From Formicincola oecophyllae (GTDB taxonomy: Bacteria > Pseudomonadota > Alphaproteobacteria > Acetobacterales > Acetobacteraceae), in the NCBI RefSeq assembly GCF_006542395.2, contig NZ_CP038231.1, forward strand, positions 1,116,001 through 1,180,000: 64,000 bases of DNA. The letters run 5' to 3'. The notes under the pieces were generated by a model. The model saw only the letters and a program-made list of their open reading frames with translations. It did not search any database and had not been told where the DNA came from. Each line of letters opens with the position of its first letter. Within the stretch, counting starts at the first letter, position 1. The translations under genes and the position numbers were made by a program. Of this stretch, positions 53,408 through 62,312 are shown in pieces.

Positions 53408-53712
53408 GTTAGCGTGCCTTTGGCCAGGGAACTGGCCTGCATGCTATTGACGCGGAGGCCGCGCGGCCACACATTCTGGGTATCATTCTGTCACGTCAAG
53501 ACAGGCACCATGATTTCCCCAGCCCGCGGCTGGGCGCCTGGTGGCTTAGGGCTGTGGCCAAGGGGGCAAGCGCTATAGTAGTGCCCCCGCCAGGTCAGCG
53601 CTGAAGGGCCCAGGGCTTCTGCCGCGTTGCCTGCTGTGGTGAAATGGTGCAGTTTCCCGCCGTCAGCCTGTACGACTGGAACAACAAATAAACTGGGAGG
53701 CCCTGCCGGACC
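53408..53712. other. Divergent intergenic region, no gene seen
   Basis: About 305 bp between the glycosyltransferase gene and the co-chaperone gene. It includes a 7-bp hairpin (CCCAGCC-CGC-GGCTGGG) at about 53519-53535. I cannot pick out a heat-shock promoter with confidence. Confidence 0.4.
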
Positions 53713-54633
53713 ATGACCGCCGATCCTTATGCCGTCCTCGGGGTGCCAAAAACCGCCACCGATGCGGAAATCAAAAGCGCTTACCGCAAATTGGCCAAGA
53801 AATACCACCCAGACGCCAATCCGGGTGATGCCACAGCTGAAGCTGAGTTTAAGAAAGTCAACAACGCTTACGGCCTGCTGGGCGATAAGGAAAAGCGCGC
53901 CCGCTTCGACCGTGGCGAGATTGATGCTGACGGCAATGAGCGTGCCCCTCAGTTCAGTGGCGGTTTTGGCGGTGGCGGCTTTGGTGGCCAAGCCATGCAT
54001 GAGGAGGATCTGGGGGCTTTCTTCTCAGACATGTTCGGTGGCGGCCGTGGCGGCTTTGGAGGGGGCGGTGGTTTCCGTGCTGGCGCCATGCCCCGCAAGG
54101 GCCAAGATCTGCATGGTGAAATTCACGTTCCCTTTGACCAAGCTGTGCTGGGTGGCCACCAGGACGTGCGCATTGGGGACCGCACGGTGGATGTGACCAT
54201 CCCCCCTGGGGTGGAAAGCGGCAACACCTTGCGCTTGCGCGGCAAGGGTATGCCAGGGCGCCCAGGCCATGACGGTACGCCTGGTCCAGCAGGGGACGTT
54301 TTGTTGCGCCTGGTTGTGGGCAGCAGCCCGCGCTACAGGCGCGATGGCAATAACCTGGAAGCCACGCAGGATATTGACCTGCGCACTGCAGTGCTGGGCG
54401 GCAAAGTCCGTGTGGAAACCCCCAAGGGGGCTGTGGCTGTGACCGTTCAGCCCAATTCAAGCAGCGGCACGCTGTTGCGCCTTAAAGGGCGCGGCATCGC
54501 CGCCCACGGTAGCCAGCCTGCTGGGGACCTTATCCTGAAGTTGGCTATCGTGCTGGGCAAGGCTGAGCCAGAGCTTGAGGCTTTCCTGAAAGATCACCCA
54601 AACCTAGGCACCCTGACAGGTGAAGCAGCCTAA
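53713..54633 (+). CDS. DnaJ-class co-chaperone, CbpA-like
   Basis: 306 residues: a J domain with the HPD triad at residues 32-34 (KKYHPDANPG), a Gly/Phe-rich linker (about residues 85-130), and two C-terminal substrate-binding beta domains (GEIHVPFDQAVLGG; VTIPPGVESGNTLRLRGKG). The cysteine zinc repeats of true DnaJ are missing, so it is type II (CbpA-like). It stimulates DnaK. The small membrane-protein gene follows. Confidence 0.88.
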   Translation: MTADPYAVLGVPKTATDAEIKSAYRKLAKKYHPDANPGDATAEAEFKKVNNAYGLLGDKEKRARFDRGEIDADGNERAPQFSGGFGGGGFGGQAMHEEDLGAFFSDMFGGGRGGFGGGGGFRAGAMPRKGQDLHGEIHVPFDQAVLGGHQDVRIGDRTVDVTIPPGVESGNTLRLRGKGMPGRPGHDGTPGPAGDVLLRLVVGSSPRYRRDGNNLEATQDIDLRTAVLGGKVRVETPKGAVAVTVQPNSSSGTLLRLKGRGIAAHGSQPAGDLILKLAIVLGKAEPELEAFLKDHPNLGTLTGEAA

Positions 54634-54694
54634 CACCCTGTCCCGAGGGTGCGACTGCCCAGGACAGAAGCAAGGATAACAAGGTGACAAGCAT

Positions 54695-54859
54695 ATGAAA
54701 GCAGCCCACAGCCCCTTTTATACTGTCCTGCACCTGTTGCGTTGGCGCTTCCCGCCTATCATGGGGTTTGTGGCAGCTTCCTTGTTTGTTCTGTTGCTGG
54801 GCCTTGTAGCTTACAATGGGGTTCTGCTTGTGCATGGTTTCCACCTTGCCGGTGGCTGA
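54695..54859 (+). CDS. Small single-span membrane protein (54 residues)
   Basis: A short frame beginning MKAAHSPFYTVLHLLRWRF and followed by one strong TM helix (GFVAASLFVLLLGLVAYNGV), ending HLAGG. AAGGTG lies about 10 nt before the ATG. The basic N-side would stay in the cytoplasm. No family recognised. It is a candidate gene resting only on a good start, a good helix and clean boundaries between two known genes. Confidence 0.45.
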   Translation: MKAAHSPFYTVLHLLRWRFPPIMGFVAASLFVLLLGLVAYNGVLLVHGFHLAGG

Positions 54860-54937
54860 GGGCACTTTACCCAGACTGCGCCTGCAAGGGTGTAAAGGCG
54901 GCCTAGCACAGGGTTGCTTTGCCCCATGAAGGGCGCC

Positions 54938-56473
54938 ATGCCAACAGCTATGGCACAGCCTGAACAGGCACGCGCGCGGCGTGGCGCCTTTGCCACGGTG
55001 CTGGCGGCAGAATTCTGGGAGCGTTTTGGCTATTACGGCATGCAGGCCATCCTTGGCCTGTTCATGGTGGAGCACCTCCACAGGGGTGATGCCGAAACAA
55101 ACCTGCTTTTAGGGGCATTGGCCCTCTTAACCTACGCATTTCCGGTCTTGGGTGGCTGGCTTGGGGACCGTGTTCTGGGCACCCGCCCAGCCCTGGTGGC
55201 TGGGGCCGTAGGGCTGACGGCTGGCTATGGCTTGCTGGCGTGGGGTGCGCAGACGGATAGCACCCAGTTGGTCATGGGGGCGCTTTCGCTTATCGCCCTG
55301 GCCAATGGCCTGTTCAAACCCAATGCAGGCACCTTGGTGCGGCGCTTGTTCGCTGGGGATGATGGCGCGCTTGATGCTGCTTTCACCCTTTACTACATGA
55401 GCGTCAATGTCGGCTCGACCTGCTCCATGCTGATTATGCCATGGTTGCAGCAAAGTCAGGGCCCAGCAGTGGCCTTTGGCGCCTGCAGCTTGGGCCTGGC
55501 TGGCGGCACAGCCCTTTTCCTGGCGCGCGCCAAGGGCATTGTGGCTTATCTGCACGCCCATAATCCTTTGCACAGCCAAGAAGCTTCCACCCTTAAAAAG
55601 CATGTCGCCTTGTTGCTCATCCCAGGCCTCGCGTTGCTTTGGGCTTTGGGCGCGTTGGTGCTCGCTGACGCACGCTTGGCGCGCTGGTGTGTGCTGTTGT
55701 GCTGCGTGGGGCTGGTGGCGGTTGCCGTTTGGCTTTGGCGGGGTACCGCCATGGCGGAAAAGCCAGGGCTGCTGCTGACTTATGTCCTCTGCGCTCAGAC
55801 CACGGCTTACCAGGTTTTCTACCAGCAAATGCAAACATCGCTGACCTTGTTCGCACTCAGGGATGTTTCAGGGGTGTTCCGGCTGGGGCATTGGGTGCTG
55901 TTCACTTGGAGCCCAGGGCAGTTCCAATCACTCAACCCTTTGTGGGTCATGGTGTTCAGCCCTCTTTTGGCGGCCTTCTACACGTGGCGCCGCCAACATG
56001 GTGGGGCGCCGTCCATGGTGCTGCGCATGTTGTTGGGCTATGGCTTCGTGGCAGCTGGCTACATTTTGTGGTGGTGGGCTGCCACGTGGGTCAAGGGCCT
56101 GGTTTCACCTTGGGTGATGGTGGGCGGTTATGGCCTGGTCTCTTTGGGGGAGCTGCTGACCATCGGCATGGGCCTGGCTGTGATCGCCCGTTATGGGCCG
56201 CCTCGCGCTAGCGCGATTCTCATGGGCATTGTGTGCCTTCTGTGGGGAGTGGGGATGTATGCAGGCAGCTTGGTGGCGAATCTGGCTGCCCTGCCGGCCA
56301 CGGCAGCTGGTGGGGAGGGGGCTGTGCTTTATGGGCGGCTTTTCGGTTTTCTGAGTTGGGGCGCTTTGGCGCTTTGCCTGGTGATTGCTTGCATGGCGCC
56401 TTGGACAATGCGCCTTGAGAGGCGCTGCCGAAGCTTGAATGAGGCAGCCCTTGGGGAGCCCTTAGGAAGCTGA
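54938..56473 (+). CDS. POT family proton-dependent oligopeptide transporter
   Basis: About 511 residues with 12-14 TM helices. The POT signature EFWERFGYYGMQAILGLFM (ExxERFxYYG) is in TM1. PVLGGWLGDRVLGTRPAL, FTLYYMSVNVGS and YQVFYQQMQTSLTLFA are further conserved parts. It imports di- and tripeptides with protons. ATG at 54938 is preferred because AAGGG lies just upstream; an ATG at 54926 is in frame. Confidence 0.9.
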   Translation: MPTAMAQPEQARARRGAFATVLAAEFWERFGYYGMQAILGLFMVEHLHRGDAETNLLLGALALLTYAFPVLGGWLGDRVLGTRPALVAGAVGLTAGYGLLAWGAQTDSTQLVMGALSLIALANGLFKPNAGTLVRRLFAGDDGALDAAFTLYYMSVNVGSTCSMLIMPWLQQSQGPAVAFGACSLGLAGGTALFLARAKGIVAYLHAHNPLHSQEASTLKKHVALLLIPGLALLWALGALVLADARLARWCVLLCCVGLVAVAVWLWRGTAMAEKPGLLLTYVLCAQTTAYQVFYQQMQTSLTLFALRDVSGVFRLGHWVLFTWSPGQFQSLNPLWVMVFSPLLAAFYTWRRQHGGAPSMVLRMLLGYGFVAAGYILWWWAATWVKGLVSPWVMVGGYGLVSLGELLTIGMGLAVIARYGPPRASAILMGIVCLLWGVGMYAGSLVANLAALPATAAGGEGAVLYGRLFGFLSWGALALCLVIACMAPWTMRLERRCRSLNEAALGEPLGS

Positions 56474-56621
56474 ACAAGGGAAAAGAAACCTTTTTTGAAG
56501 GCGGAAACTCATTTTTAACTGTTGTATTCTAAAAAAGCTTTTATAAAGTCGAAGGCGCAAAAAAGGCCAACAGCCCCACTCCTGTTGCGCTGCCCAAAGT
56601 TTGCCGGAGCAACGCCCTCGC

Positions 56622-58604
56622 ATGAACAAAGCTGCCCCAGAAGCAAAGGTTGCCCGCTCTTGTGCCAGCCTTGCAAGCCAGCCCCCCTTTTCCACATTGT
56701 CCCGTCTGTTTTGGTGGGCACGGCTCTGCGCCGTCACGGGTGCAGCCAGTTTGGGCGGCGCCACGGCAGCCTGGGCTGACACCCAACCCGCCGACCCGGC
56801 TTTGAGTGTTGATAGCGTAACACCTACAGGGCCAGCCACACCTGACCTGCTTGATGCGCCCTCAACCCCCATTCCCGCAGACAGCGCCTTGGCTGATGAA
56901 GACACTGGCCCCAGTTCGCTGGTGCGCCGTAAAGGGGCCATACCAGTGGCCTCATCAGCCAAAAGTGCCGTTAAGTCTGAAGCGGCCGCTTTGCTGAGCA
57001 AGCCGCTCATCAACCGCAGCAACGCTTACTACCCCCAGATTTACCAATACATGCCAGGCCTGGACAGTGAGCCAATCGGTGGTGGCACGCTGGCGCGTTA
57101 CCTGCCGCTCTCGCCATTGCCCAAGCAAACCGGCTGGTTGCCTGACAGTTTTGAGGACTGGATGAACTGGCCAACCATGACGGGTGACTGGGATGGTTAC
57201 CGCACCAAGCTGGCTGACATGGGCATTGGCATCAGCGGGCGTTGGCTGCAGGATTCGGCGGCCAACGTCACAGGCGGCATGTCGCGCTCTATGCAGTACG
57301 CTGACGAGGAAGGCTACAGTGTCGACCTCAACTTGCAGAAGCTGTTCCGCTTGGACAGTGACTGGGGCGTTATCCACTTTGCCGGCGTGGCCAGGCAGGG
57401 GCACAGTTTGGCTCAGTCCATGCCGTTGCTCGACAGCCCGATGGAAATCGCGGGCTCAGGCGAATGGCCCCACTTGGTCAAACTCTCCTGGGAAAAGCAG
57501 TGGAACCGCTATGTCCGCACAGAGTTCGGCGAGCTGAACGCGGAAGACCAGTTCGAGGCCTCCTCCACCTATTGGGGCGCGAACCTTTACTGCCAATTTG
57601 AATCAAACGCCATCTGCGGTATGCCCCAATCCATTGCCATGAACTCGGGCTATGGCTGGTACCCAACCGCCCACCCGGGCGCCTGGGCCAAGTTCTTTCC
57701 CACAGGTACAGATGAATGGACCATTCAGGTCGGCGCCTATACGGTGGACAATACCATTGCCGGCAAAGGCCAGGGCTGGCGTCTGTCGCTGCACCAGAAG
57801 GCCTGGATGGATGGCCACAATGGCCGTGGTGGCTACAACACGGGCATTTATGAGCCACCAGGCGTCTACAAAAACGTGAACGGTGCCCAGGGCGCCTTTG
57901 TGCCAGTCCAGTTCCGCTGGCACAGGGGCGGCGCTGACGACTATAGCGGCCCGCTACAGATGAACGTCACGGTTGGCGCTTACTGGGACAGTTCGTCACA
58001 CGTGGATACTTACGGCAACCTTGGCATGTTCACTACATTGCCACCAGGAAACGCCCTTCATTACCGCCATGCTGGCCAGCCCGTCAGCTGGAATGGCGCG
58101 CCTGGCTATATCACGCCCCACAACATCCGCAACCGCCATGGCGCCTACTTCCAGTGGGATGGCATGCTGCAGCGTGACAAAGACGACCCACGCCGCTCCA
58201 CGGCCGCCTTCTTCTCCTTCACATGGGGCAACAGGGCCGCAGCGCCAGCGCCTTACTTCATCACGTTTGGCGTGGTGCGCAAAGGCACCTTCGCCAGCCG
58301 CCCTGAAGACACCATCTCCATTGGTGGCAAGGTGCTGTGGGTCAGCCCCAAGCTGACCAATGAAGTGGGCGCCATCCAGCGTGCGTGCGCCAAGAACGGC
58401 AGCAATGGATTCTGCGCCGCAGCATCGCGCCAGGGTGGGCTGTTCCGCCCAGGTTCTGAAAGTGCTTTTGAAATGAACTATGGCTACCGCCCAGCTTGGT
58501 GGGCACTCATCAGGCCTGGTTTCCAGTACATCTGGAGCCCCGGCGGCACGGGGCGCTACAAAAACGCCTTGCTGCTTGACCTGGAAGCCGGCGTTACCTT
58601 CTGA
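56622..58604 (+). CDS. OprB-family carbohydrate porin
   Basis: About 660 residues with a long N-terminal part: basic n-region, a hydrophobic core ending ATAAWA-DT, then a Pro/Ala-rich stretch of about 120 residues. The OprB core begins MTGDWDGYRTKLADMGIGIS and ends in aromatic strands (LLDLEAGVTF). OprB-type porins let sugars through the outer membrane of acetic acid bacteria and pseudomonads. The upstream 120 bp is AT-rich and probably carries the promoter. A second barrel gene follows after 81 nt. Confidence 0.85.
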   Translation: MNKAAPEAKVARSCASLASQPPFSTLSRLFWWARLCAVTGAASLGGATAAWADTQPADPALSVDSVTPTGPATPDLLDAPSTPIPADSALADEDTGPSSLVRRKGAIPVASSAKSAVKSEAAALLSKPLINRSNAYYPQIYQYMPGLDSEPIGGGTLARYLPLSPLPKQTGWLPDSFEDWMNWPTMTGDWDGYRTKLADMGIGISGRWLQDSAANVTGGMSRSMQYADEEGYSVDLNLQKLFRLDSDWGVIHFAGVARQGHSLAQSMPLLDSPMEIAGSGEWPHLVKLSWEKQWNRYVRTEFGELNAEDQFEASSTYWGANLYCQFESNAICGMPQSIAMNSGYGWYPTAHPGAWAKFFPTGTDEWTIQVGAYTVDNTIAGKGQGWRLSLHQKAWMDGHNGRGGYNTGIYEPPGVYKNVNGAQGAFVPVQFRWHRGGADDYSGPLQMNVTVGAYWDSSSHVDTYGNLGMFTTLPPGNALHYRHAGQPVSWNGAPGYITPHNIRNRHGAYFQWDGMLQRDKDDPRRSTAAFFSFTWGNRAAAPAPYFITFGVVRKGTFASRPEDTISIGGKVLWVSPKLTNEVGAIQRACAKNGSNGFCAAASRQGGLFRPGSESAFEMNYGYRPAWWALIRPGFQYIWSPGGTGRYKNALLLDLEAGVTF

Positions 58605-58685
58605 TGGCGCTGTGAGCGCAGCGCGTCCCCACTGGTTTGGCAGGGCGGCAGTGCTGCCACGACCACGTAGGGAGGATCTGTCTCA

Positions 58686-60152
58686 ATGCCATTGGCACCC
58701 CACATCGCCAAAGCCGTTTCCCTTGTCCAAGGGGGGCGGGGCAGCTGGCTGGCTGGGGGTGCCTTGGTAGCTCTTCTGGCAGGACTGACCTTAAAGGAGG
58801 CTGGCAGTGCGCAGGCAGCGCCCGCCCAGCCGCTTCCCAGCGACAGCCAAGCTGTGGCTGGCGCGCCCACCAACCCCTCCCCCAAGGTGCCAGCAACCAC
58901 TGCCACAGAGACGTTGGCCAGCCCAGCGCCTGCTGGGATGGCCCCCACCCCCACTGCGGGCATGACCGACATCAACAGTTGGGTGGCGCGGAACCTGCAA
59001 GGCACCTGGTTTCATGACCTGCAGCTGGGCCTGCTGGCGGAGGCTGGCGACATGTTCAATTCAGGCCCCAGCCACGCAGGGGCGCGCAACCACAATGGCC
59101 AGAACTTCGGCCAGTTGCTGTCGCCCTATGCCAATGAGCCCATGCTCAACCAGCTTGTGCTGAACCTGTCAAAACCAGTGGATGATGTGGGTGGGGGCTA
59201 TGGTTTGGGTTTCACCATCCAGGCCTTGTACGGGTCAGACGCGCGCATTTACCAGATTGCTGGCATTGATGACCGCATCATGAACACCCAGAACGCCTTC
59301 GCCCTCACCCAGGCCCATTTAGATGTGCACATGCCCTGGCTCTCCAAGGAAGGGCTTGATGGCCAGATGGGCATCCTCATGGCGCCCATGGGGGTGGAGG
59401 TTCTGGACCCGACCCAGCGCGCCTTCTACACCTTGGCTAACACAAGCGAATTCTCCGTGCCTTTTGAACATGTGGGGCTGTATTTCCAGCAACACATCAA
59501 CAGTCATTACCAGATTATGTACGGTCTTGACGCCGGCAACCAGGTTTCATTTGGCCGTGGAAACAACAATGGTCGCCCAGATGGCTATTTTGGCTTCAGC
59601 GGCACCCCCTCTGACACCGTGACGTTCACGGGCTTGTTCAGGGTGGGGCCAGAGGACGCTTGGCGCGCTCTGGGGCGCCACCAGGCCCATGACGCCCAGC
59701 GCTATTGGTATGACCTCAATGCCTCCTGGAAAGCCAACAGCCAGTGGACATTCACTGGCGAGCTCAACCACGTTTATGATGAGGGGCTGCATGACAACAG
59801 CTGGAGCGCCGTTGCTTGGGCTGCTTACCACTTTACCCCCACTGTGACCTTCAACGCCCGTGGCGAGGTCTACCGGGACCAAAACGGCGCCTTGGTGGCG
59901 CAGTATCCAGGCAATACGTCCTACATGCGGGCCATTTTGGGGCTGCCCAACAATTCCTACGGCAATGGCGCGACCACTTATGGTGATTTATCGTTCAACA
60001 TGGTTTGGCGCCCCACCGTCCCCCATGTGGCTATTCTGCAGCTGCGGCCGGAAATCCGTTTTGACAGGGCTTTGAACAACACCAGGCCATTCGCTGACTT
60101 TACCCACCGTGACCGCATCCTGGTTGGTGGTGACGTGACGGTGGGGTTCTAA
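58686..60152 (+). CDS. Outer-membrane beta-barrel porin (BBP2-like)
   Basis: 488 residues: a signal segment (GGALVALLAGLTLKEAGSAQA), a Pro/Ala/Thr-rich spacer, then a barrel with FHDLQLGLLAEAGDMFNSGP, QAHLDVHMPWLSKEGLDGQM and LQLRPEIRFDRALN, ending GGDVTVGF. The pattern is that of putative beta-barrel porin-2 proteins found next to OprB in Acetobacteraceae. GGGAGGA precedes the ATG. Substrate unknown; likely co-expressed with the porin upstream. Confidence 0.75.
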   Translation: MPLAPHIAKAVSLVQGGRGSWLAGGALVALLAGLTLKEAGSAQAAPAQPLPSDSQAVAGAPTNPSPKVPATTATETLASPAPAGMAPTPTAGMTDINSWVARNLQGTWFHDLQLGLLAEAGDMFNSGPSHAGARNHNGQNFGQLLSPYANEPMLNQLVLNLSKPVDDVGGGYGLGFTIQALYGSDARIYQIAGIDDRIMNTQNAFALTQAHLDVHMPWLSKEGLDGQMGILMAPMGVEVLDPTQRAFYTLANTSEFSVPFEHVGLYFQQHINSHYQIMYGLDAGNQVSFGRGNNNGRPDGYFGFSGTPSDTVTFTGLFRVGPEDAWRALGRHQAHDAQRYWYDLNASWKANSQWTFTGELNHVYDEGLHDNSWSAVAWAAYHFTPTVTFNARGEVYRDQNGALVAQYPGNTSYMRAILGLPNNSYGNGATTYGDLSFNMVWRPTVPHVAILQLRPEIRFDRALNNTRPFADFTHRDRILVGGDVTVGF

Positions 60153-60323
60153 GCGCGGGCTGCAAGTCTGCAATGCGTTTGGTGGGCGCGAAAACCTTTC
60201 TGAAACCTGAACAACGGGTTCTCATTAAAAAACACCAGGCGTAAGGTTTGCGCGTTATTTCCTCATTACAGCCTTGTCATCTGGGTTGTTTGTTCAGCGC
60301 CTCAAACGCAGGAACCTTTTTCC

Positions 60324-61472
60324 ATGATCATCTCCTCAGCACGTGATTACCGTGAAGCGGCCCGGCGCCGCCTGCCCCGTTTCCTGTTTGATTACATTGA
60401 TGGCGGCGCAGTTGATGAAGAAACCATGCGTGCCAACCAGAGCGACCTGGAGAAGCTCGCCCTGCGCCAGCGCGTGTTGCGGGGCGTGGGGGAGGTCGAC
60501 CTCACCACGGAGCTGTTTGGGCGCAAGTACAACCTGCCCATCGGCATGGACCCTGTGGGGATCACAGGCATGTACCGCCGCCGCGGTGAGGTGCAGGCGG
60601 CCTTGGCGGCCAAGCAGGTGGGTGTGCCCTATACCCTTTCCACAGTGGGCATCTGCCCTATTGAGGAGGTGATGAAGGCTGTTGGGCGCGAGAACCCCAT
60701 CTGGTTCCAGCTCTACGTTTTGCGCGACCGCGGCTTCATGAAAAACGTCCTGGAGCGCGCCTGGGCCGCCGGGGTGCGCACGTTGGTCTTCACGGTGGAC
60801 ATGCCCATTCCAGGCTCGCGCTACCGTGACGCGCACTCAGGCATGTCAGGTCCCTGGCGCTGGACGCGCCGCATCAGCCAGGCCGTTGCCCACCCTTGGT
60901 GGGCCTTTGATGTCGGCGTTTTCGGCCTGCCCCTCGATTTGGGCAATGTTTCAGCCTATTTCGGCAAGCGCATCAGCCTTGAGGATTACATGGGGTGGCT
61001 CAACAAGAACTTTGACCCCTCCATTGCCTGGAAGGACCTGCAGTGGATCAGGGATTCCTGGAAAGGCAACATGATCTTGAAAGGCATCCTGGACCCTGAT
61101 GACGCGCGCCAGGCCGTGAAGTTCGGCGCTGATGGCATCGTGGTCTCCAACCATGGCGGCCGCCAGCTGGATGGCGCCATCTCCACCGCTAAGGCCCTGC
61201 CACCCATCGTGGACGCCGTGAAGGGGCAGACGGCCATCTTGGTGGATTCGGGTATCCGCTCTGGCCTGGATGTTGTGCGCATGCTGGCGCTGGGCGCTGA
61301 CATGACCATGCTCGGCCGTGCTTATATCTATGCCTTGGCGGCAGGGGGGAAGGCTGGCGTCATCAACCTGCTTTCCATTATGGCGCAGGAGATGCGTGTC
61401 GCCATGACATTGACGGGCGCACGCAACCTCAAGGAACTAACCCGTGAAAGCCTTGCCAAGCTTCCCATCTGA
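60324..61472 (+). CDS. lldD: L-lactate dehydrogenase (quinone), FMN-dependent
   Basis: A 382-residue alpha-hydroxyacid oxidase family enzyme that oxidises L-lactate to pyruvate and feeds the respiratory chain. [37 protein letters not shown] and the catalytic His277 in [10 protein letters not shown] (His275 in E. coli LldD) are present. Flavin ligands lie in [13 protein letters not shown] and [12 protein letters not shown]. It begins 171 nt after the porin pair and seems monocistronic. Confidence 0.92.
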   Translation: MIISSARDYREAARRRLPRFLFDYIDGGAVDEETMRANQSDLEKLALRQRVLRGVGEVDLTTELFGRKYNLPIGMDPVGITGMYRRRGEVQAALAAKQVGVPYTLSTVGICPIEEVMKAVGRENPIWFQLYVLRDRGFMKNVLERAWAAGVRTLVFTVDMPIPGSRYRDAHSGMSGPWRWTRRISQAVAHPWWAFDVGVFGLPLDLGNVSAYFGKRISLEDYMGWLNKNFDPSIAWKDLQWIRDSWKGNMILKGILDPDDARQAVKFGADGIVVSNHGGRQLDGAISTAKALPPIVDAVKGQTAILVDSGIRSGLDVVRMLALGADMTMLGRAYIYALAAGGKAGVINLLSIMAQEMRVAMTLTGARNLKELTRESLAKLPI

Positions 61473-61482
61473 CTTGGCGGCT

Positions 61483-61510
61483 CTGTAGCCCCTCCGCATA
61501 GGGGCTACAG
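61483..61510. terminator. Strong hairpin between convergent lldD and queF
   Basis: A perfect 11-bp stem (ctgtagcccct / aggggctacag) with a 6-nt loop, 10 nt after the lldD stop. It lacks a T-tract on both strands but is placed to stop both transcripts. Confidence 0.5.
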
Positions 61511-61531
61511 GGGGAGGCAAGCCAATCCCCC

Positions 61532-62026
61532 TCAGCCGCGGCCGCGGTAGGGGGGGACATCCTGGTTGGGAATCCAGAGGTCCTCTGGCTTGGGGCCGCT
61601 TTGCCAGAACACATCAATCGGCATGCCGCCACGCGGGTACCAGTAACCGCCAATGCGCAACCATTCTGGCTCCAAAAGCTCTGCCAGCTTCACGCCAATG
61701 CCCACTGTACAGTCCTCGTGGAAGGCACCATGGTTGCGGAAACTGCCCAGGTAAAGTTTCAAGGACTTGCTCTCCACAATCCACTGGCGCGGCACGTAGT
61801 CAATAACCAAGTGGGCGAAGTCAGGTTGGCCCGTTACTGGGCAGAGGGACGTGAATTCTGGCGCGGTAAAGCGCACCATGTAGCGCTTGCCCTGGTGGGG
61901 GGCGGGCACGCGTTCCAGCACAGCTTCATCAGGGTGGGCTGGCAGGGCGGCTTTGGCACCGAGCTGCGTCAGGCTTCCGGCCTTGCTTTGGCTGGAATGG
62001 GTGGGGGCTGAAGGTTCATGCTGCAT
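61532..62026 (-). CDS. queF: NADPH-dependent 7-cyano-7-deazaguanine reductase QueF, type I
   Basis: A 164-residue T-fold enzyme that reduces preQ0 to preQ1 in queuosine synthesis. The active-site Cys62 is in [13 protein letters not shown] with Asp69. [20 protein letters not shown], with the cofactor-binding ESKS, follows. The single-domain length is that of type I QueF. It is convergent with lldD and divergent from typA. Confidence 0.94.
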   Translation of the reverse strand: MQHEPSAPTHSSQSKAGSLTQLGAKAALPAHPDEAVLERVPAPHQGKRYMVRFTAPEFTSLCPVTGQPDFAHLVIDYVPRQWIVESKSLKLYLGSFRNHGAFHEDCTVGIGVKLAELLEPEWLRIGGYWYPRGGMPIDVFWQSGPKPEDLWIPNQDVPPYRGRG

Positions 62027-62231
62027 CTAAACACCCTGGTTTTCGCGGGTCACATTCACTGGCTTGGGCCCAGACAGGCCACAAGGACTTAAAAAGCCCT
62101 TGAAGGTCCCCAAGCGTCAAGCTGCCAGGGACTGGGGTGCAGGGACGTGCCCAAAGACTATTTGCAATCTGCGCTTATAAGGTGCAGTAAGGCGGCCATA
62201 TTTGTTTTTGTTGAACCGCTGCGTTCGACAC

Positions 62232-62253
62232 ACCAACCCTGAACGGGCTTGGT
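62232..62253 (+). promoter_or_regulatory. Upstream hairpin in the typA leader
   Basis: ACCAA-CCC ... GGG-C-TTGGT pairs 5 and 3 bp around TGAAC with one bulge. It lies just before the terminator-like hairpin and could belong to the same regulatory RNA. Confidence 0.35.
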
Positions 62254-62255
62254 GC

Positions 62256-62302
62256 CGCGGCAACCGCCCCCTCCACAGGGGGCAGGTTTGGCCGCGTTTT
62301 TT
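62256..62302 (+). terminator. Intrinsic terminator in the typA leader (attenuator or small-RNA end)
   Basis: About 17 bp of stem with two small bulges: an outer CGCGGC/GCCGCG, AACC/GGTT, and an inner GCCCCCT/AGGGGGC around a CCAC loop, followed immediately by six T residues. It ends 10 bases before the typA ATG. The only gene behind it, queF, runs the other way. Confidence 0.75.
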
Positions 62303-62312
62303 GGGATGGCTC

